NCBI GenBank assembly: GCA_943788635.1
Contig: CALSRA010000042.1
Location: 42,392 to 106,391, forward strand
Reading direction: 5' to 3'
From: an uncultured Alphaproteobacteria bacterium
GTDB taxonomy: Bacteria; Pseudomonadota; Alphaproteobacteria; UBA8366; GCA-2717185
DNA length: 64,000 bases
Program-made: the position numbers and the translations under genes
Shown here: one piece after another, positions 1 through 8,568 of the stretch
Layout: each line of letters starts with the position of its first letter
How positions within the stretch are numbered: position 1 is the first letter of the stretch
Notes under the pieces: model-generated
Database searches by the model: none
Seen by the model: only the letters and a program-made list of their open reading frames with translations
Told to the model about the DNA's origin: nothing

Positions 1-1095
1 CCCATTGGTGCCTATCTTTCTGGCGGCATTGATTCACCGCTCATCGCCGCGCTGGCGCAGGCCGTCTCCGACCACCCGCTTCAAACCTTCACCATCGGCT
101 TCGACGATCCCCGCCTGGATGAATCGGAACACGCCGCGCGCATTGCAGCGCATCTCGGCACCGAGCACACCGAACTGCGCGCCGAAACCGGTTCCGTGCT
201 GGAACTCGTCGAGCGGATGCCCGTGATGTTCGATGAACCCTTCGGCGATGTCAGCCAATTGCCGACCCTGTTGCTGGCGACCCTGGCGCGGCAGCATGTT
301 ACCACGGTCCTGACCGGCGATGGCGGCGACGAGCTGTTCGCCGGCTATCCCCGCTACCAGTCGGTCGCCCGGCACTGGCCGAAGAATGCCCTGTCGCAAT
401 CCCTGTCGGGGGCAATCCGCGACTGGGCGCCCTGTGCCGCCCTGAACCGGATCGGTGCGTCCTCAAACCGGCCACCGCGCCTGGGCGACAAGCTGTACCG
501 CATGCTGGAAGACGCAGCGGCGGCATCGCCGGAACGGATACATGAGGCCCATATGTCCCGCTGGCGGACAGCCCGGAAACCCGCAACCGGCAATCGTATC
601 GGTTATTTCGCCGATCCGAATGCGGCACCAGTGCTCGACGATACGGTCGACCGCGCCGGGTTTGCCGATTTCATGACCTACCTGCCGGACGACCTGCTGG
701 TAAAGGTTGATCGGACGACAATGGGGGTCAGCCTGGAAAGCCGTATTCCGATCCTGGCGCCGGACGTGGTCCGTTTCGCCTGGTCGCTGCCGCCCACCAT
801 GAAAATTCGCAACGGTCAGACAAAATGGCTGCTGCGGCAGGTCCTGCACCGCCATGTCCCCGAAAGCCTGGTCGACCGCCCGAAGCAGGGGTTCGAGCCG
901 CCGGTTGGCGAATGGCTGCGCGGCCCGCTGCGCGACTGGGCCGAAGACCTGCTCACCCCGGCCCGGCTGGAAGAATCCGGGCTGGACCCTGCCCCGGTCA
1001 CCGCCGCCTGGCGCGAGCACTCGAATGGCGCCCGCGACTGGCGTTTCGCCCTGTGGAACGTGTTGATGTTGCAGGCATGGCGCGCGGCGTCTTAG
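1..1095 (+). CDS. asnB: Asparagine synthase (glutamine-hydrolysing), C-terminal synthetase domain, 5' partial
   Basis: The reading frame is open from the first base and encodes 364 residues. It begins in the ATP-pyrophosphatase P-loop, where SGGIDS is seen at residues 7-12, followed by FDEPFGD and TGDGGDELFAGY near residues 77-117. These are hallmarks of the synthetase half of class II asparagine synthetases, which transfer glutamine-derived ammonia to an AMP-activated aspartate. The N-terminal Cys-nucleophile glutaminase domain must lie upstream of the window. Members of this family in polysaccharide or secondary-metabolite loci amidate other carboxylates, so the substrate is not certain. 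The next gene starts 99 bases later and looks functionally unrelated. Confidence 0.9.
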   Translation, partial: PIGAYLSGGIDSPLIAALAQAVSDHPLQTFTIGFDDPRLDESEHAARIAAHLGTEHTELRAETGSVLELVERMPVMFDEPFGDVSQLPTLLLATLARQHVTTVLTGDGGDELFAGYPRYQSVARHWPKNALSQSLSGAIRDWAPCAALNRIGASSNRPPRLGDKLYRMLEDAAAASPERIHEAHMSRWRTARKPATGNRIGYFADPNAAPVLDDTVDRAGFADFMTYLPDDLLVKVDRTTMGVSLESRIPILAPDVVRFAWSLPPTMKIRNGQTKWLLRQVLHRHVPESLVDRPKQGFEPPVGEWLRGPLRDWAEDLLTPARLEESGLDPAPVTAAWREHSNGARDWRFALWNVLMLQAWRAAS

Positions 1096-1194
1096 GCGCG
1101 TCAGCCGCCACAACCAAAAGACGGCGTATTTACGGACGGGCCCGGAATCTGTAGCAATTGGGGTCAGTATAATGCGTCAGGTAAAGGAATCCCC

Positions 1195-2421
1195 ATGAGC
1201 ACATCGCCCGTACCCGGTCAGAACCTCGCCCTTTCCGGAATCCGGATTGTCGATTTCAGCCGCTTGCTGCCCGGCCCCTGGGCCACGCAGTTGCTGGCCG
1301 ATATGGGCGCTGACGTGATCAAGGTGGAACAGCCCGGCAGTGGCGATTACAGCCGCCACAACCCGCCGAATTTCGAAACCAGCGGTGTCTATTTCAACAG
1401 CGTCAATGCCGGCAAGCGGTCCATCGCGCTGGATCTGCGGCAGGAATCGGGTCGCGCCGTTGCGCATAAACTGATCACCGGGGCCGACGTGGTCGTGGAA
1501 TCCTTTCGCACCGGGGTGCCAAAGAATCTGGACGTGCATTACGAACGCGCCCGGCAGTTGCACGAGAAGATCGTCTATTGCTCGATCACCGGCTACGGAC
1601 AGGATGGGGTCATGGCAACCGTGCCGGGGCACGATCTTGTCATCCAGTCGATGACCGGGTTGATGGGCATGACCCTGGACCGCGACCCTCACCCTCCTGT
1701 TCCCGGCTTCCAGGCGGCGGATTACGCGGCGGGCGCGGTGGCGCCGACGGCAATCCTGGCCGCGCTGATGCGTCGGGATAAGACCGGCGAAGGCGCCTAT
1801 ATCGACCTGTCGATGTTCGACTGCCTGTTCTACATGTGCAACATCGTCCTCACCGGCGCGATGTCCCGCCTGGCCGGCAAGGACGGTCTGCCTGGCATGC
1901 AAAGCTGGGGCGGCAATCCCCGCTACAGCACCTATGTCGCGGGCGACGGCAAACCGGTGGCGGTATCGCTGCTGGAAGCCAAGGCATGGAAACAGTTCTG
2001 CGATTTCATCGAGAGACCGGAACTGGTCGACCCGAATGAATCGCCGGCCGACCGGCACTCGACCCATGGCGACCGCGAAAGCATCTATCGCGACACCATT
2101 GCCGGCTATATCAGCGCCCATACGCGGGATTCGCTGCTGGCCAAGATGGAAGCCGAACAGATTCCGATCTGCGCCGTTTATACCCCGGACGAAGCCGCCA
2201 GATCCGCCCCCGTGGAGGATCGCGGGTTAATCGCCTATAGTGATCATCCGACAGAGGGGCGCATTCCCCATCTCGTCAACCCGCTGGCACGTAGCGGGCT
2301 CGCTAACGCCCCCTATCGGGAAGCCCCCGAACTGGGCGCGGATAGCGACGACGTACTCAGTGAACTCGGTTATTCCGAGAGCGAGCAGGAGTTATTGCGG
2401 AAATCAGGAGCGGTAACATGA
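1195..2421 (+). CDS. CaiB/BaiF (class III) CoA-transferase family protein
   Basis: The 408-residue product has the family N-terminus (GIRIVDFSRLLPGPWATQ, residues about 12-29, then GADVIKVEQPGSGD) and the catalytic aspartate region AADYAAG near residue 176. Class III enzymes move CoA between acids through an aspartyl-CoA thioester; alpha-methylacyl-CoA racemases share the fold and this region, so racemase activity is an alternative. An ATG follows the purine-rich AAAGGAATCCCC. The stop overlaps the start of the next gene by four bases (ATGA), so the two are almost certainly co-translated. In context it could activate or racemise the acid handled by the downstream SDR and crotonase genes. Confidence 0.88.
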   Translation: MSTSPVPGQNLALSGIRIVDFSRLLPGPWATQLLADMGADVIKVEQPGSGDYSRHNPPNFETSGVYFNSVNAGKRSIALDLRQESGRAVAHKLITGADVVVESFRTGVPKNLDVHYERARQLHEKIVYCSITGYGQDGVMATVPGHDLVIQSMTGLMGMTLDRDPHPPVPGFQAADYAAGAVAPTAILAALMRRDKTGEGAYIDLSMFDCLFYMCNIVLTGAMSRLAGKDGLPGMQSWGGNPRYSTYVAGDGKPVAVSLLEAKAWKQFCDFIERPELVDPNESPADRHSTHGDRESIYRDTIAGYISAHTRDSLLAKMEAEQIPICAVYTPDEAARSAPVEDRGLIAYSDHPTEGRIPHLVNPLARSGLANAPYREAPELGADSDDVLSELGYSESEQELLRKSGAVT

Positions 2422-3764
2422 CAGCAACAGCCCAGACACCCAATGCAGACATCGCGGCCCGGTTCATCGCCGCATCCCCCGGCCGAAACGATCCAATGGA
2501 CGTGATCGACGCCGCCCGCATGGCGCTGGTCGACACAATCGGCGTCGCCATCGGCGCCTGCGGCCTGAAGGAAGACGCCGGCGAAACCGTACGACGTACC
2601 GCCGCGGCATGGCAGTCGGGCGGCGAGGCGCAAATGCTGGGCGGCACCAAAGGCGCCCCCGCTATCGCGGCGATGGTCAACGCCACCTATGGCCATTGTC
2701 TCGATTATGACGACACCCATGTCGGCGCCGTGGCTCATCTGGGCAACCCGACCTGGGCCGCAGCCCTGGCGGTGGGCCAGCATCTGGGCGCCAGCGACCG
2801 GGAGGTCCTCAACGCCTTCATCACCGGGTTCGAGGTCGGGGCCAAGCTGGGCTATGATTTCGGCGGCATCGCCAATGAACACGGCTTCCATTCCACCGGT
2901 ATCTTCGGTTGCCTGGCCGCCACGGCGGCCGCCGCCGTGCTGATGGGGCTGGACGAAGACGGCATCCGCAATGCGCTGGGCGCGGCGGCCACACAGGCCG
3001 CGGGACTGACCGAAAGCTTCGGCACCATGTCCAAGCCCTTCCATGCGGGCAAGGCGGCGATGAATGGCGTGCTGTCGGCGGAACTCGCAGCCCAGGGCTT
3101 CGTTGCCAAACAGTCGCTGCTGGAGACCGAAGGCGGGTTCGGCGATTCCGTCGTCCAGGACGGCACGGCGAAAATCGCCGCGATCGATTTCAACGGTCCG
3201 CTGGAAATCACCCGCAACACGCTGAAGCCTTATGCGTCCTGCCTGCTGACCCATCCGGTGATTGATGCGGCGCGCAGCCTGTCGGACGCGGCGCAGGGCC
3301 GCGCCATCGCCGGGATCGAGGTCGAGGTAAACCCGGCCTGCATCCAGCTGGCCGGAAAACCCGACCCGCAGACGGGGCTGGAAGGCAAGTTCAGCACCGC
3401 CTATTGCACAGCGCTCAGCCTGCACGGCTATCCGGTATCGGCACAGGATTTCACTGAAACCCGGGTTTCGGACAAGACTTTGCGTGAAACCCTGCGACTG
3501 GTGACCCTGTCCCCCGCGCCGGACCGGGTCATGACCTCGGCGAAAATGCGGATGACCTTTGCCGATGGAGAGGTCCTGGATACGGAAACCGCGCTGGCCC
3601 GCGGCAATCCCGACAACCCGATGACATGGGACGACATGCGGGCGAAGTTCATGCCCCTGGTCGAACCGGTGCTGGGCGAGCGCAGCGAGGAACTCTACGA
3701 CATGCTGCGCAATTTCGGCGACGGCGACACGATGGACTCCATCGCAACGCTGATGAAGCTGTAG
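2418..3764 (+). CDS. MmgE/PrpD family protein
   Basis: The 448-residue protein matches the MmgE/PrpD fold: an N-terminal helical domain with DTIGVAIGACGLKEDA near residues 35-50, then TYGHCLDYDDTHVGAV near residues 93-108 and MSKPFHAGKAAMNGVLSAEL near 202-221, and a C-terminal lid. Known members are 2-methylcitrate dehydratase (PrpD), cis-aconitate decarboxylase and iminodisuccinate epimerase, so the family name alone does not fix the reaction. It is translationally coupled to the CoA-transferase. A second, divergent paralogue lies at 33715-35094 on the other strand. Confidence 0.85.
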   Translation: MTATAQTPNADIAARFIAASPGRNDPMDVIDAARMALVDTIGVAIGACGLKEDAGETVRRTAAAWQSGGEAQMLGGTKGAPAIAAMVNATYGHCLDYDDTHVGAVAHLGNPTWAAALAVGQHLGASDREVLNAFITGFEVGAKLGYDFGGIANEHGFHSTGIFGCLAATAAAAVLMGLDEDGIRNALGAAATQAAGLTESFGTMSKPFHAGKAAMNGVLSAELAAQGFVAKQSLLETEGGFGDSVVQDGTAKIAAIDFNGPLEITRNTLKPYASCLLTHPVIDAARSLSDAAQGRAIAGIEVEVNPACIQLAGKPDPQTGLEGKFSTAYCTALSLHGYPVSAQDFTETRVSDKTLRETLRLVTLSPAPDRVMTSAKMRMTFADGEVLDTETALARGNPDNPMTWDDMRAKFMPLVEPVLGERSEELYDMLRNFGDGDTMDSIATLMKL

Positions 3765-3767
3765 CGG

Positions 3768-4160
3768 TTACCGAGACGCGCGGCGCTTCATATAGACGAT
3801 GATGTTCGCGCGGTCCTGTGCGTCGGACAGGCCCGGGAACTTCATCTTTGTTTTCGGAATAAACGCTTTCGGTTTGGTCAGGAACGCGTCCATCGTTTCA
3901 TCGGACCAGACCAGCCCCGCCGCGTTTTTGGCCTGCATCGCACCCGAATAGGAATAGCCCGGCGCGGTTCCCGCCTTGCGGTCAAAAACGCCGGCCAGCG
4001 AGGGACCGAACAGGGTTTTCCCCTCGGCAAAGCTGTGACAGGTCTTGCATTTGGCGAATACCTTGCGGCCGTCCCGCCAATTGCCTTCCTGCGCAACGGC
4101 ATGCCCCGCATACAGGGATGCGACGGCCAGTACCACCAATCCGATTTTCCGGTTCGACAT
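3768..4160 (-). CDS. Class I c-type cytochrome, periplasmic
   Basis: The 130-residue product has a signal peptide (hydrophobic LVVLAVASLYAGHAVA, cleavage probably after AVA), one haem-binding CKTCH at residues 38-42 and a likely axial Met in KTKMKFPGL at about residue 106. This is the architecture of short soluble cytochromes c (c2/c550 type), periplasmic electron carriers. The start is chosen at 4160 because GGAGGCAGG lies just upstream and the signal peptide follows directly; an upstream in-frame start would only add a poor N-terminus. It converges on the PrpD-like gene with three bases between the stops, and is divergent from the SDR gene. Confidence 0.88.
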   Translation of the reverse strand: MSNRKIGLVVLAVASLYAGHAVAQEGNWRDGRKVFAKCKTCHSFAEGKTLFGPSLAGVFDRKAGTAPGYSYSGAMQAKNAAGLVWSDETMDAFLTKPKAFIPKTKMKFPGLSDAQDRANIIVYMKRRASR

Positions 4161-4369
4161 ATACACCTGCCTCCACTGTCTAAAAGGCCCCGACACAATA
4201 TCGTTGCGACGTCTTGTCGGTTCAACCCCGGCCCCGCAACCGGCAAAAAATACTGGCGCAGCACGGCGTGCCCCGGCATGCTCCTTAGTTCAAACCTGTC
4301 CGGGCAGGAACAAATTGTTCACGGCCTGACAGTGAGTTCAATGGTTTAAACGGCGGGGAGACTACGATT

Positions 4370-5161
4370 ATGGACCTGAAACTGGGTGGCAAAACGGTGC
4401 TGATTACCGGCGCCGGGTCCGGCATGGGCCAGCACATGGCTGTGGGTTTTGCCAGCGAAGGCGCAAAGATCGCGGTCAATGATATCGATCCCAAGGGCGT
4501 CGCCGAAACCATCGCACAGGTCAAAGCCGCAGGGGGACAGGCATATGACGCCACGGCGGATATTACCGACCTGGGCAACGTCAAGGACATGATCGCCGCG
4601 ACGGAATCCGCACTGGGCGGGATCGATATCCTGATCAACAATGCCGCCCTTCTGACCGAGCACACGCTGTATCTGGAAACCGACCCGGAAGCCTGTGCGC
4701 GGGAAATCGCCGTCATCCTGTTCGGGACCATGCATTGTTCCCGTGCGGTGCTGCCCGGTATGATCGAACGCGGCGCCGGCAAGATCATCAATATCGCCAC
4801 CGACGCCGCACGCGTCGGACAGGAACGCGAGGCCAATTATTCGGCGGCGAAGGGCGGGGTGATTTCCTTCACCAAGTCACTGGCCAAGGAAGTCGGCCGA
4901 CACAATGTGAACGTCAATGTCGTCTCTCCCGGCGCGACCAATTCGCCGATGCGGATCGGGCTGCAGGAGGAAATGCGCAAGAAACTCGGCGACGAACGCT
5001 GGAAGGAACGCGAACAGAAGGTCATGCGCATGTACCCGCTGCGCCGTATCGGCGAGATGGAGGACATCACCAATACGGTCATGTTCATCGCGTCCGACGC
5101 CGCGCGCCAGATCACCGGACAGGTGCTCAGCGTCAATGGCGGTTTCGCGATGGTCGGCTAA
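4370..5161 (+). CDS. SDR family oxidoreductase (BadH-like by context)
   Basis: This 263-residue classical short-chain dehydrogenase has the nucleotide-binding GAGSGMGQ near residues 14-21, NNAALL near 90, and YSAAK with catalytic Tyr near 157 and Lys near 161, ending with the usual QVLSVNGGFAMVG. Such enzymes oxidise a secondary alcohol with NAD(P). The crotonase gene starts 15 bases downstream and a BadI-like hydrolase follows. In the known alicyclic acid pathway a dehydrogenase (BadH) makes the 2-oxo-acyl-CoA that BadI opens, so a 2-hydroxyacyl-CoA dehydrogenase role is inferred, not shown. The family assignment is secure; the substrate is not. Confidence 0.86.
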   Translation: MDLKLGGKTVLITGAGSGMGQHMAVGFASEGAKIAVNDIDPKGVAETIAQVKAAGGQAYDATADITDLGNVKDMIAATESALGGIDILINNAALLTEHTLYLETDPEACAREIAVILFGTMHCSRAVLPGMIERGAGKIINIATDAARVGQEREANYSAAKGGVISFTKSLAKEVGRHNVNVNVVSPGATNSPMRIGLQEEMRKKLGDERWKEREQKVMRMYPLRRIGEMEDITNTVMFIASDAARQITGQVLSVNGGFAMVG

Positions 5162-5176
5162 GGGAGGAGACAATCG

Positions 5177-5956
5177 ATGAGTGAGGTACTTCTGACGGAA
5201 ATCCGGGGCCCGGCCGCGATCCTGACCATGAACCGGCCCGAAAAATACAACGCGCTGAGCGACGAGCTGCTGCGCGCCATCGGCGACAAGGTCCGCGAGT
5301 TGGACGAGGACTGGAGCGTCCGCGGCATCGTGCTGGCCGGCGCGGAAAAGTATTTCTCCACCGGCGCCGACCTGGGCGGTGCGCTGGACGCGCAGAACCT
5401 GCCCGCGACCCATTCCATGCTGGATTGTTTCGATTACTGTAACCGGGCTATCGAGCGATCCCGCAAACCGGTGGTCGCGGCAATAAACGGCTACTGCCTG
5501 ACCGGTGGGCTTGAAGTGGCGCTTGCCTGCGACATCCGTGTCGCCGGTTCGGGCTCGAAATTCGGCATTACCAGTTCCAAGATCGGTTCCGTCGCGGGCG
5601 CGGGCGGCACGCAACGCCTGCCCCGAACCGTCGGCGCCGAATGGGCCAAGGACCTGCTGTTCAGTGCGGACTTCATCGATGCCGATACGGCAATGCGGAT
5701 CGGGCTGGTCAGCCGCGTCGTCGCCCCGGAAGAGGTCATGAATACCGCCCTCGCCCGGGTTGATGCCTATGCGGCGCGCGCGCCGTTGAGTGTCTGGTAC
5801 GCCAAGATCGCGGTGAACAAGGGCATGCAGATGGACCTGGACCCGGCGTTGGAATTCGAACGGCACCTGACCGCCAGCCTGTTCACCACCGAGGACCGGA
5901 CGGAAGGCATGTCAGCCTTCCTGGAAAAACGCGACGCCGAATTCAAGGGCCGGTAA
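5177..5956 (+). CDS. Enoyl-CoA hydratase/isomerase family protein (BadK-like position)
   Basis: The 259-residue crotonase-fold protein shows NRPEKYNALSDEL near residue 17, the oxyanion-hole segment STGADLGG near 61, and GGLEVALACDIRVAG near 112. The first catalytic Glu (GGLE) is present. At the position of the second canonical Glu (the PE of PEILLG in hydratases) the segment reads TSSKIGSVAGAGGTQRL, with Ser instead of Glu. Standard syn-hydration is therefore doubtful, and an isomerase, hydrolase or altered-acid mechanism is possible. GGGAGAAGACGACC precedes the next gene, 14 bases away, so the three genes from 4370 probably form one operon. Confidence 0.86.
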   Translation: MSEVLLTEIRGPAAILTMNRPEKYNALSDELLRAIGDKVRELDEDWSVRGIVLAGAEKYFSTGADLGGALDAQNLPATHSMLDCFDYCNRAIERSRKPVVAAINGYCLTGGLEVALACDIRVAGSGSKFGITSSKIGSVAGAGGTQRLPRTVGAEWAKDLLFSADFIDADTAMRIGLVSRVVAPEEVMNTALARVDAYAARAPLSVWYAKIAVNKGMQMDLDPALEFERHLTASLFTTEDRTEGMSAFLEKRDAEFKGR

Positions 5957-5970
5957 GGGAGAAGACGACC

Positions 5971-6774
5971 ATGAGCGACAATGATAGCGAGACCACCTAC
6001 CGTGACGTCCTCTACGAGGAAAAGAACAACGTCGCGACCATCACCTTCAACCGGCCGGACCGGCTGAATGCATTCCGCGAGGGCATGTACGAGGAAGTAA
6101 CCGACGCCATCGTGCGCGCGTCCTGGAACCGGCAGATTGCGGCCATCGTACTGACCGGCGCCGGCACCCGCGCCTTCGGGGTCGGCGGCGACCTTCAGGA
6201 CAAGAAGAAGGGCCGCCACGGCAAAGGCACCATTGGCATCCCGATCGAGGACCTGCACAGCGCCATCCGCGACGCGCCGCAGCCGGTCATCGCCAAGGTG
6301 CGCGGCTACGCTATCGGTGGCGGCAATGTCATCGCCACGGTCTGCGACATGACCATCGCGGCGGAGAACGCGATCTTCGGTCAGGTCGGCCCGAAGATGG
6401 GCTCTGTCGATCCGGGCTTCGGCACCGCCTATCTCGCCCGTATCGTCGGCGAGAAGAAGGCGCGGGAAATCTGGTACATGTGCCGACGCTATTCGGCCCA
6501 GGAAGCGCTCGCCATGGGTCTGATCAATGCGGTCGTACCCGACGATGAACTGGATGCCGAGGTCGACCGCTGGTGCGCCGAACTGGTGTTGCGCAGCCCG
6601 ACCGCCATCGCCGTGGCCAAGCGCACCTTCAACGCCGATACCGAAAGCATTCGCGGCATCAGCCGGCTGGGCTTCGAGGCGGTGCGGATGATGTACGATA
6701 CGGATGAATCCAAGGAAGGCGGCAACGCGATGCGCGAAAAACGCGATCCCGATTTCCGGTCCCATTTGAAGTAG
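5971..6774 (+). CDS. BadI/MenB-like crotonase, probable 2-oxo-cycloalkane-carboxyl-CoA ring hydrolase
   Basis: This 267-residue crotonase belongs to the MenB/BadI branch rather than the hydratase branch: it carries GYAIGGGNVIATVCD near residue 112, FGQVGPKMGSVDPGFGTA near residue 139, KKAREIWYMCRRYSAQEA, and the C-terminal DTDESKEGG-EKRDPDF signature. From memory of the family these segments match BadI (2-ketocyclohexanecarboxyl-CoA hydrolase, which opens the ring to pimelyl-CoA) more closely than MenB, and no other menaquinone gene is nearby. BadI acts after a hydratase (BadK) and a dehydrogenase (BadH); an SDR and a crotonase lie directly upstream. The exact ring substrate cannot be read from sequence. 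Confidence 0.82.
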   Translation: MSDNDSETTYRDVLYEEKNNVATITFNRPDRLNAFREGMYEEVTDAIVRASWNRQIAAIVLTGAGTRAFGVGGDLQDKKKGRHGKGTIGIPIEDLHSAIRDAPQPVIAKVRGYAIGGGNVIATVCDMTIAAENAIFGQVGPKMGSVDPGFGTAYLARIVGEKKAREIWYMCRRYSAQEALAMGLINAVVPDDELDAEVDRWCAELVLRSPTAIAVAKRTFNADTESIRGISRLGFEAVRMMYDTDESKEGGNAMREKRDPDFRSHLK

Positions 6775-6888
6775 ATATCAACCCGGAAGCCTGTACCCCG
6801 GTACACCGGCCGCGATGCCGGTTCCGGTTGGCGACGGCGCCGTGTAAGCTTCCGGTTCGCATTGCTGTCATGTTCGGGAGGAAAACGC

Positions 6889-7758
6889 ATGGCCCATCTG
6901 ACCATTGAAAAACTGCACGATGATTTCGGCGCACGGATCACCGGGATCAACCTGCGCGCACCCTTGTCGGCGGCAGTACTGGCCGAAATACACGCCGCCA
7001 TCGACGAATATTCCTTCCTGCATTTCCCGAACCAGCCCTTCGACGATGACCACCAGCTTGCCTTCACACGGGCGCTGGGCGAGCCCGAGGAAAACCATGT
7101 CTCCCTGGGGGAGAGCGGCAAGGTTGTCTATTTCGGCACCATCGGCAATGTGCAGGCGGATGGCACGAAACTGGGCAACCAGGACCGCAAGACCATCTTC
7201 CTGACCGGCAATAACATGTGGCACACGGACTCATCGTTTCGACAGGTGCCGGCGCTGGTATCGATCATGTGCGCCTATGAGGTCCCCGACGAAGGCGGGA
7301 TCACCGAATATGTCAGCGCCCGCGCCGCCTATAACCGGCTGCCCGACGCGAAAAAGGCCGAGATCGACCCGCTGACGGTCGTGCATGACTATGTTTTCTC
7401 GCGGTCCAAGGTCGCGCCGGACGCGGTCTCGCCGTCACTCGCCAAGTCCCTGCCGCCGATCCCGCAGAAGCTGGTGCGCGCCAACCCCAATACCGGCGCG
7501 AAGAACTATTACGTCGGCTCGCACGCCAAGGCCATCGAGGGCTGGAGCGAGGCGGACAGCCGCGCCTTGATCGACGACCTGCAGGACCGCGCGACACAGC
7601 CGGAACACGCCTACGCCCATCGCTGGCAACCGGAAGACCTTGTCATCTGGGACAATCGCTGCCTGCTGCACCGGGGTAGCGGATACGACGCGGACAAATA
7701 TCGCCGCTACATGCGCCAGACCCGGGTGCGCGGCGCGGGGCCAACGCTTCAGGAATAG
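6889..7758 (+). CDS. TauD/TfdA family Fe(II)/2-oxoglutarate dioxygenase
   Basis: The 289-residue product has the facial triad of the family: HTD in NNMWHTDSSFR near residue 113 and the distal His in CLLHRGSGYD near 264, followed by the 2-oxoglutarate-binding Arg in MRQTRVRG. These enzymes hydroxylate substrates such as taurine or aryloxyalkanoates with decarboxylation of 2-oxoglutarate. The start at 6889 is preferred over an in-frame TTG at 6862 because GGGAGG is placed seven bases upstream. It sits 114 bases after the BadI-like gene on the same strand and may add an oxygenation step to the same catabolic route. Confidence 0.88.
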   Translation: MAHLTIEKLHDDFGARITGINLRAPLSAAVLAEIHAAIDEYSFLHFPNQPFDDDHQLAFTRALGEPEENHVSLGESGKVVYFGTIGNVQADGTKLGNQDRKTIFLTGNNMWHTDSSFRQVPALVSIMCAYEVPDEGGITEYVSARAAYNRLPDAKKAEIDPLTVVHDYVFSRSKVAPDAVSPSLAKSLPPIPQKLVRANPNTGAKNYYVGSHAKAIEGWSEADSRALIDDLQDRATQPEHAYAHRWQPEDLVIWDNRCLLHRGSGYDADKYRRYMRQTRVRGAGPTLQE

Positions 7759-7765
7759 CCTGTTT

Positions 7766-8380
7766 TTACTGCCACACAATTTTGCGTTTGATCGCATATA
7801 ACCGGCAGTCCAGCCCGGCGCTTGCCTCTACACAGGACGATATGGCGAATTCCTTCAGACCTGGATGCAAACAGGGTTGAATGCGGCATGCCGCTCCACC
7901 AGAAAACCGACCATCCAACGATACGGCAAAGTACTCCGGATTTTCTAGTTCGAGATACAATTCAAAGCGGCGCTGGGTACGTTCGGAAAGATCAATCGAG
8001 CCGCGACCAACCTCGACAGGAACCTTTTCAGCCAATTTTCCTGTTACAGACAAATCCCGCCATACGATCCTGTCGCCCACCGCATAAACCTTGCACGGTA
8101 CGCCGTCGCTGCCTTGCTCGCACGCTTTTATCGCAAGCGCGCCACCGGATTCCTCACAGCCAAACCGACCTTCCGCACATATACTGGCCCCAACAGTCTT
8201 ACCATCCGTCGAGACCGCAAAATACTCGCCCCGGGGATCCCCCAGATAAGCTTGCAGCGTGGCACTCGACCTTTTGGAAAGGTAGACATGACCGCTACCC
8301 ACATACTCTTGAGTGCTTTGACACCCCACGAGGACCAGTGCTCCCGCCAAAAGAACGAACCCCAATATTCTGCTATGCAT
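7766..8380 (-). CDS. Hypothetical lipoprotein
   Basis: The 204-residue protein starts with a lipoprotein signal (MHSRILGFVLLAGALVLVGC), lipobox LVGC with the lipidated Cys at residue 20, so it should be anchored in the periplasm. The mature part contains two similar halves: YLSKRSSATLQAYLGDPRGEYFAVS and a later LSERTQRRFELYLELENPEYFAVS are clearly related, which suggests an internal duplication. Cys residues are plentiful (CAEGRFGC, CRIQPC, CVEASAGLDC), consistent with disulfides. I do not recognise the family. Base composition is lower in GC than the catabolic genes on either side. It converges on the dioxygenase gene. Confidence 0.72.
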   Translation of the reverse strand: MHSRILGFVLLAGALVLVGCQSTQEYVGSGHVYLSKRSSATLQAYLGDPRGEYFAVSTDGKTVGASICAEGRFGCEESGGALAIKACEQGSDGVPCKVYAVGDRIVWRDLSVTGKLAEKVPVEVGRGSIDLSERTQRRFELYLELENPEYFAVSLDGRFSGGAACRIQPCLHPGLKEFAISSCVEASAGLDCRLYAIKRKIVWQ

Positions 8381-8568
8381 CGTGCATCATCTCTCTTTCA
8401 GCGCTATCCCTTATGGTAGCATAGCACCCCTCTTACAAAATCTGAACAATAACGGAGGACGCACCAAGCCCCGGATATCGTCAGCATTCTCGGCATTCAG
8501 GATTGCGCCAGCTCTCCGTATGGTTAACCTGTACATATTCGACAACACGCCAAGCTGGAGCCGCTGTC

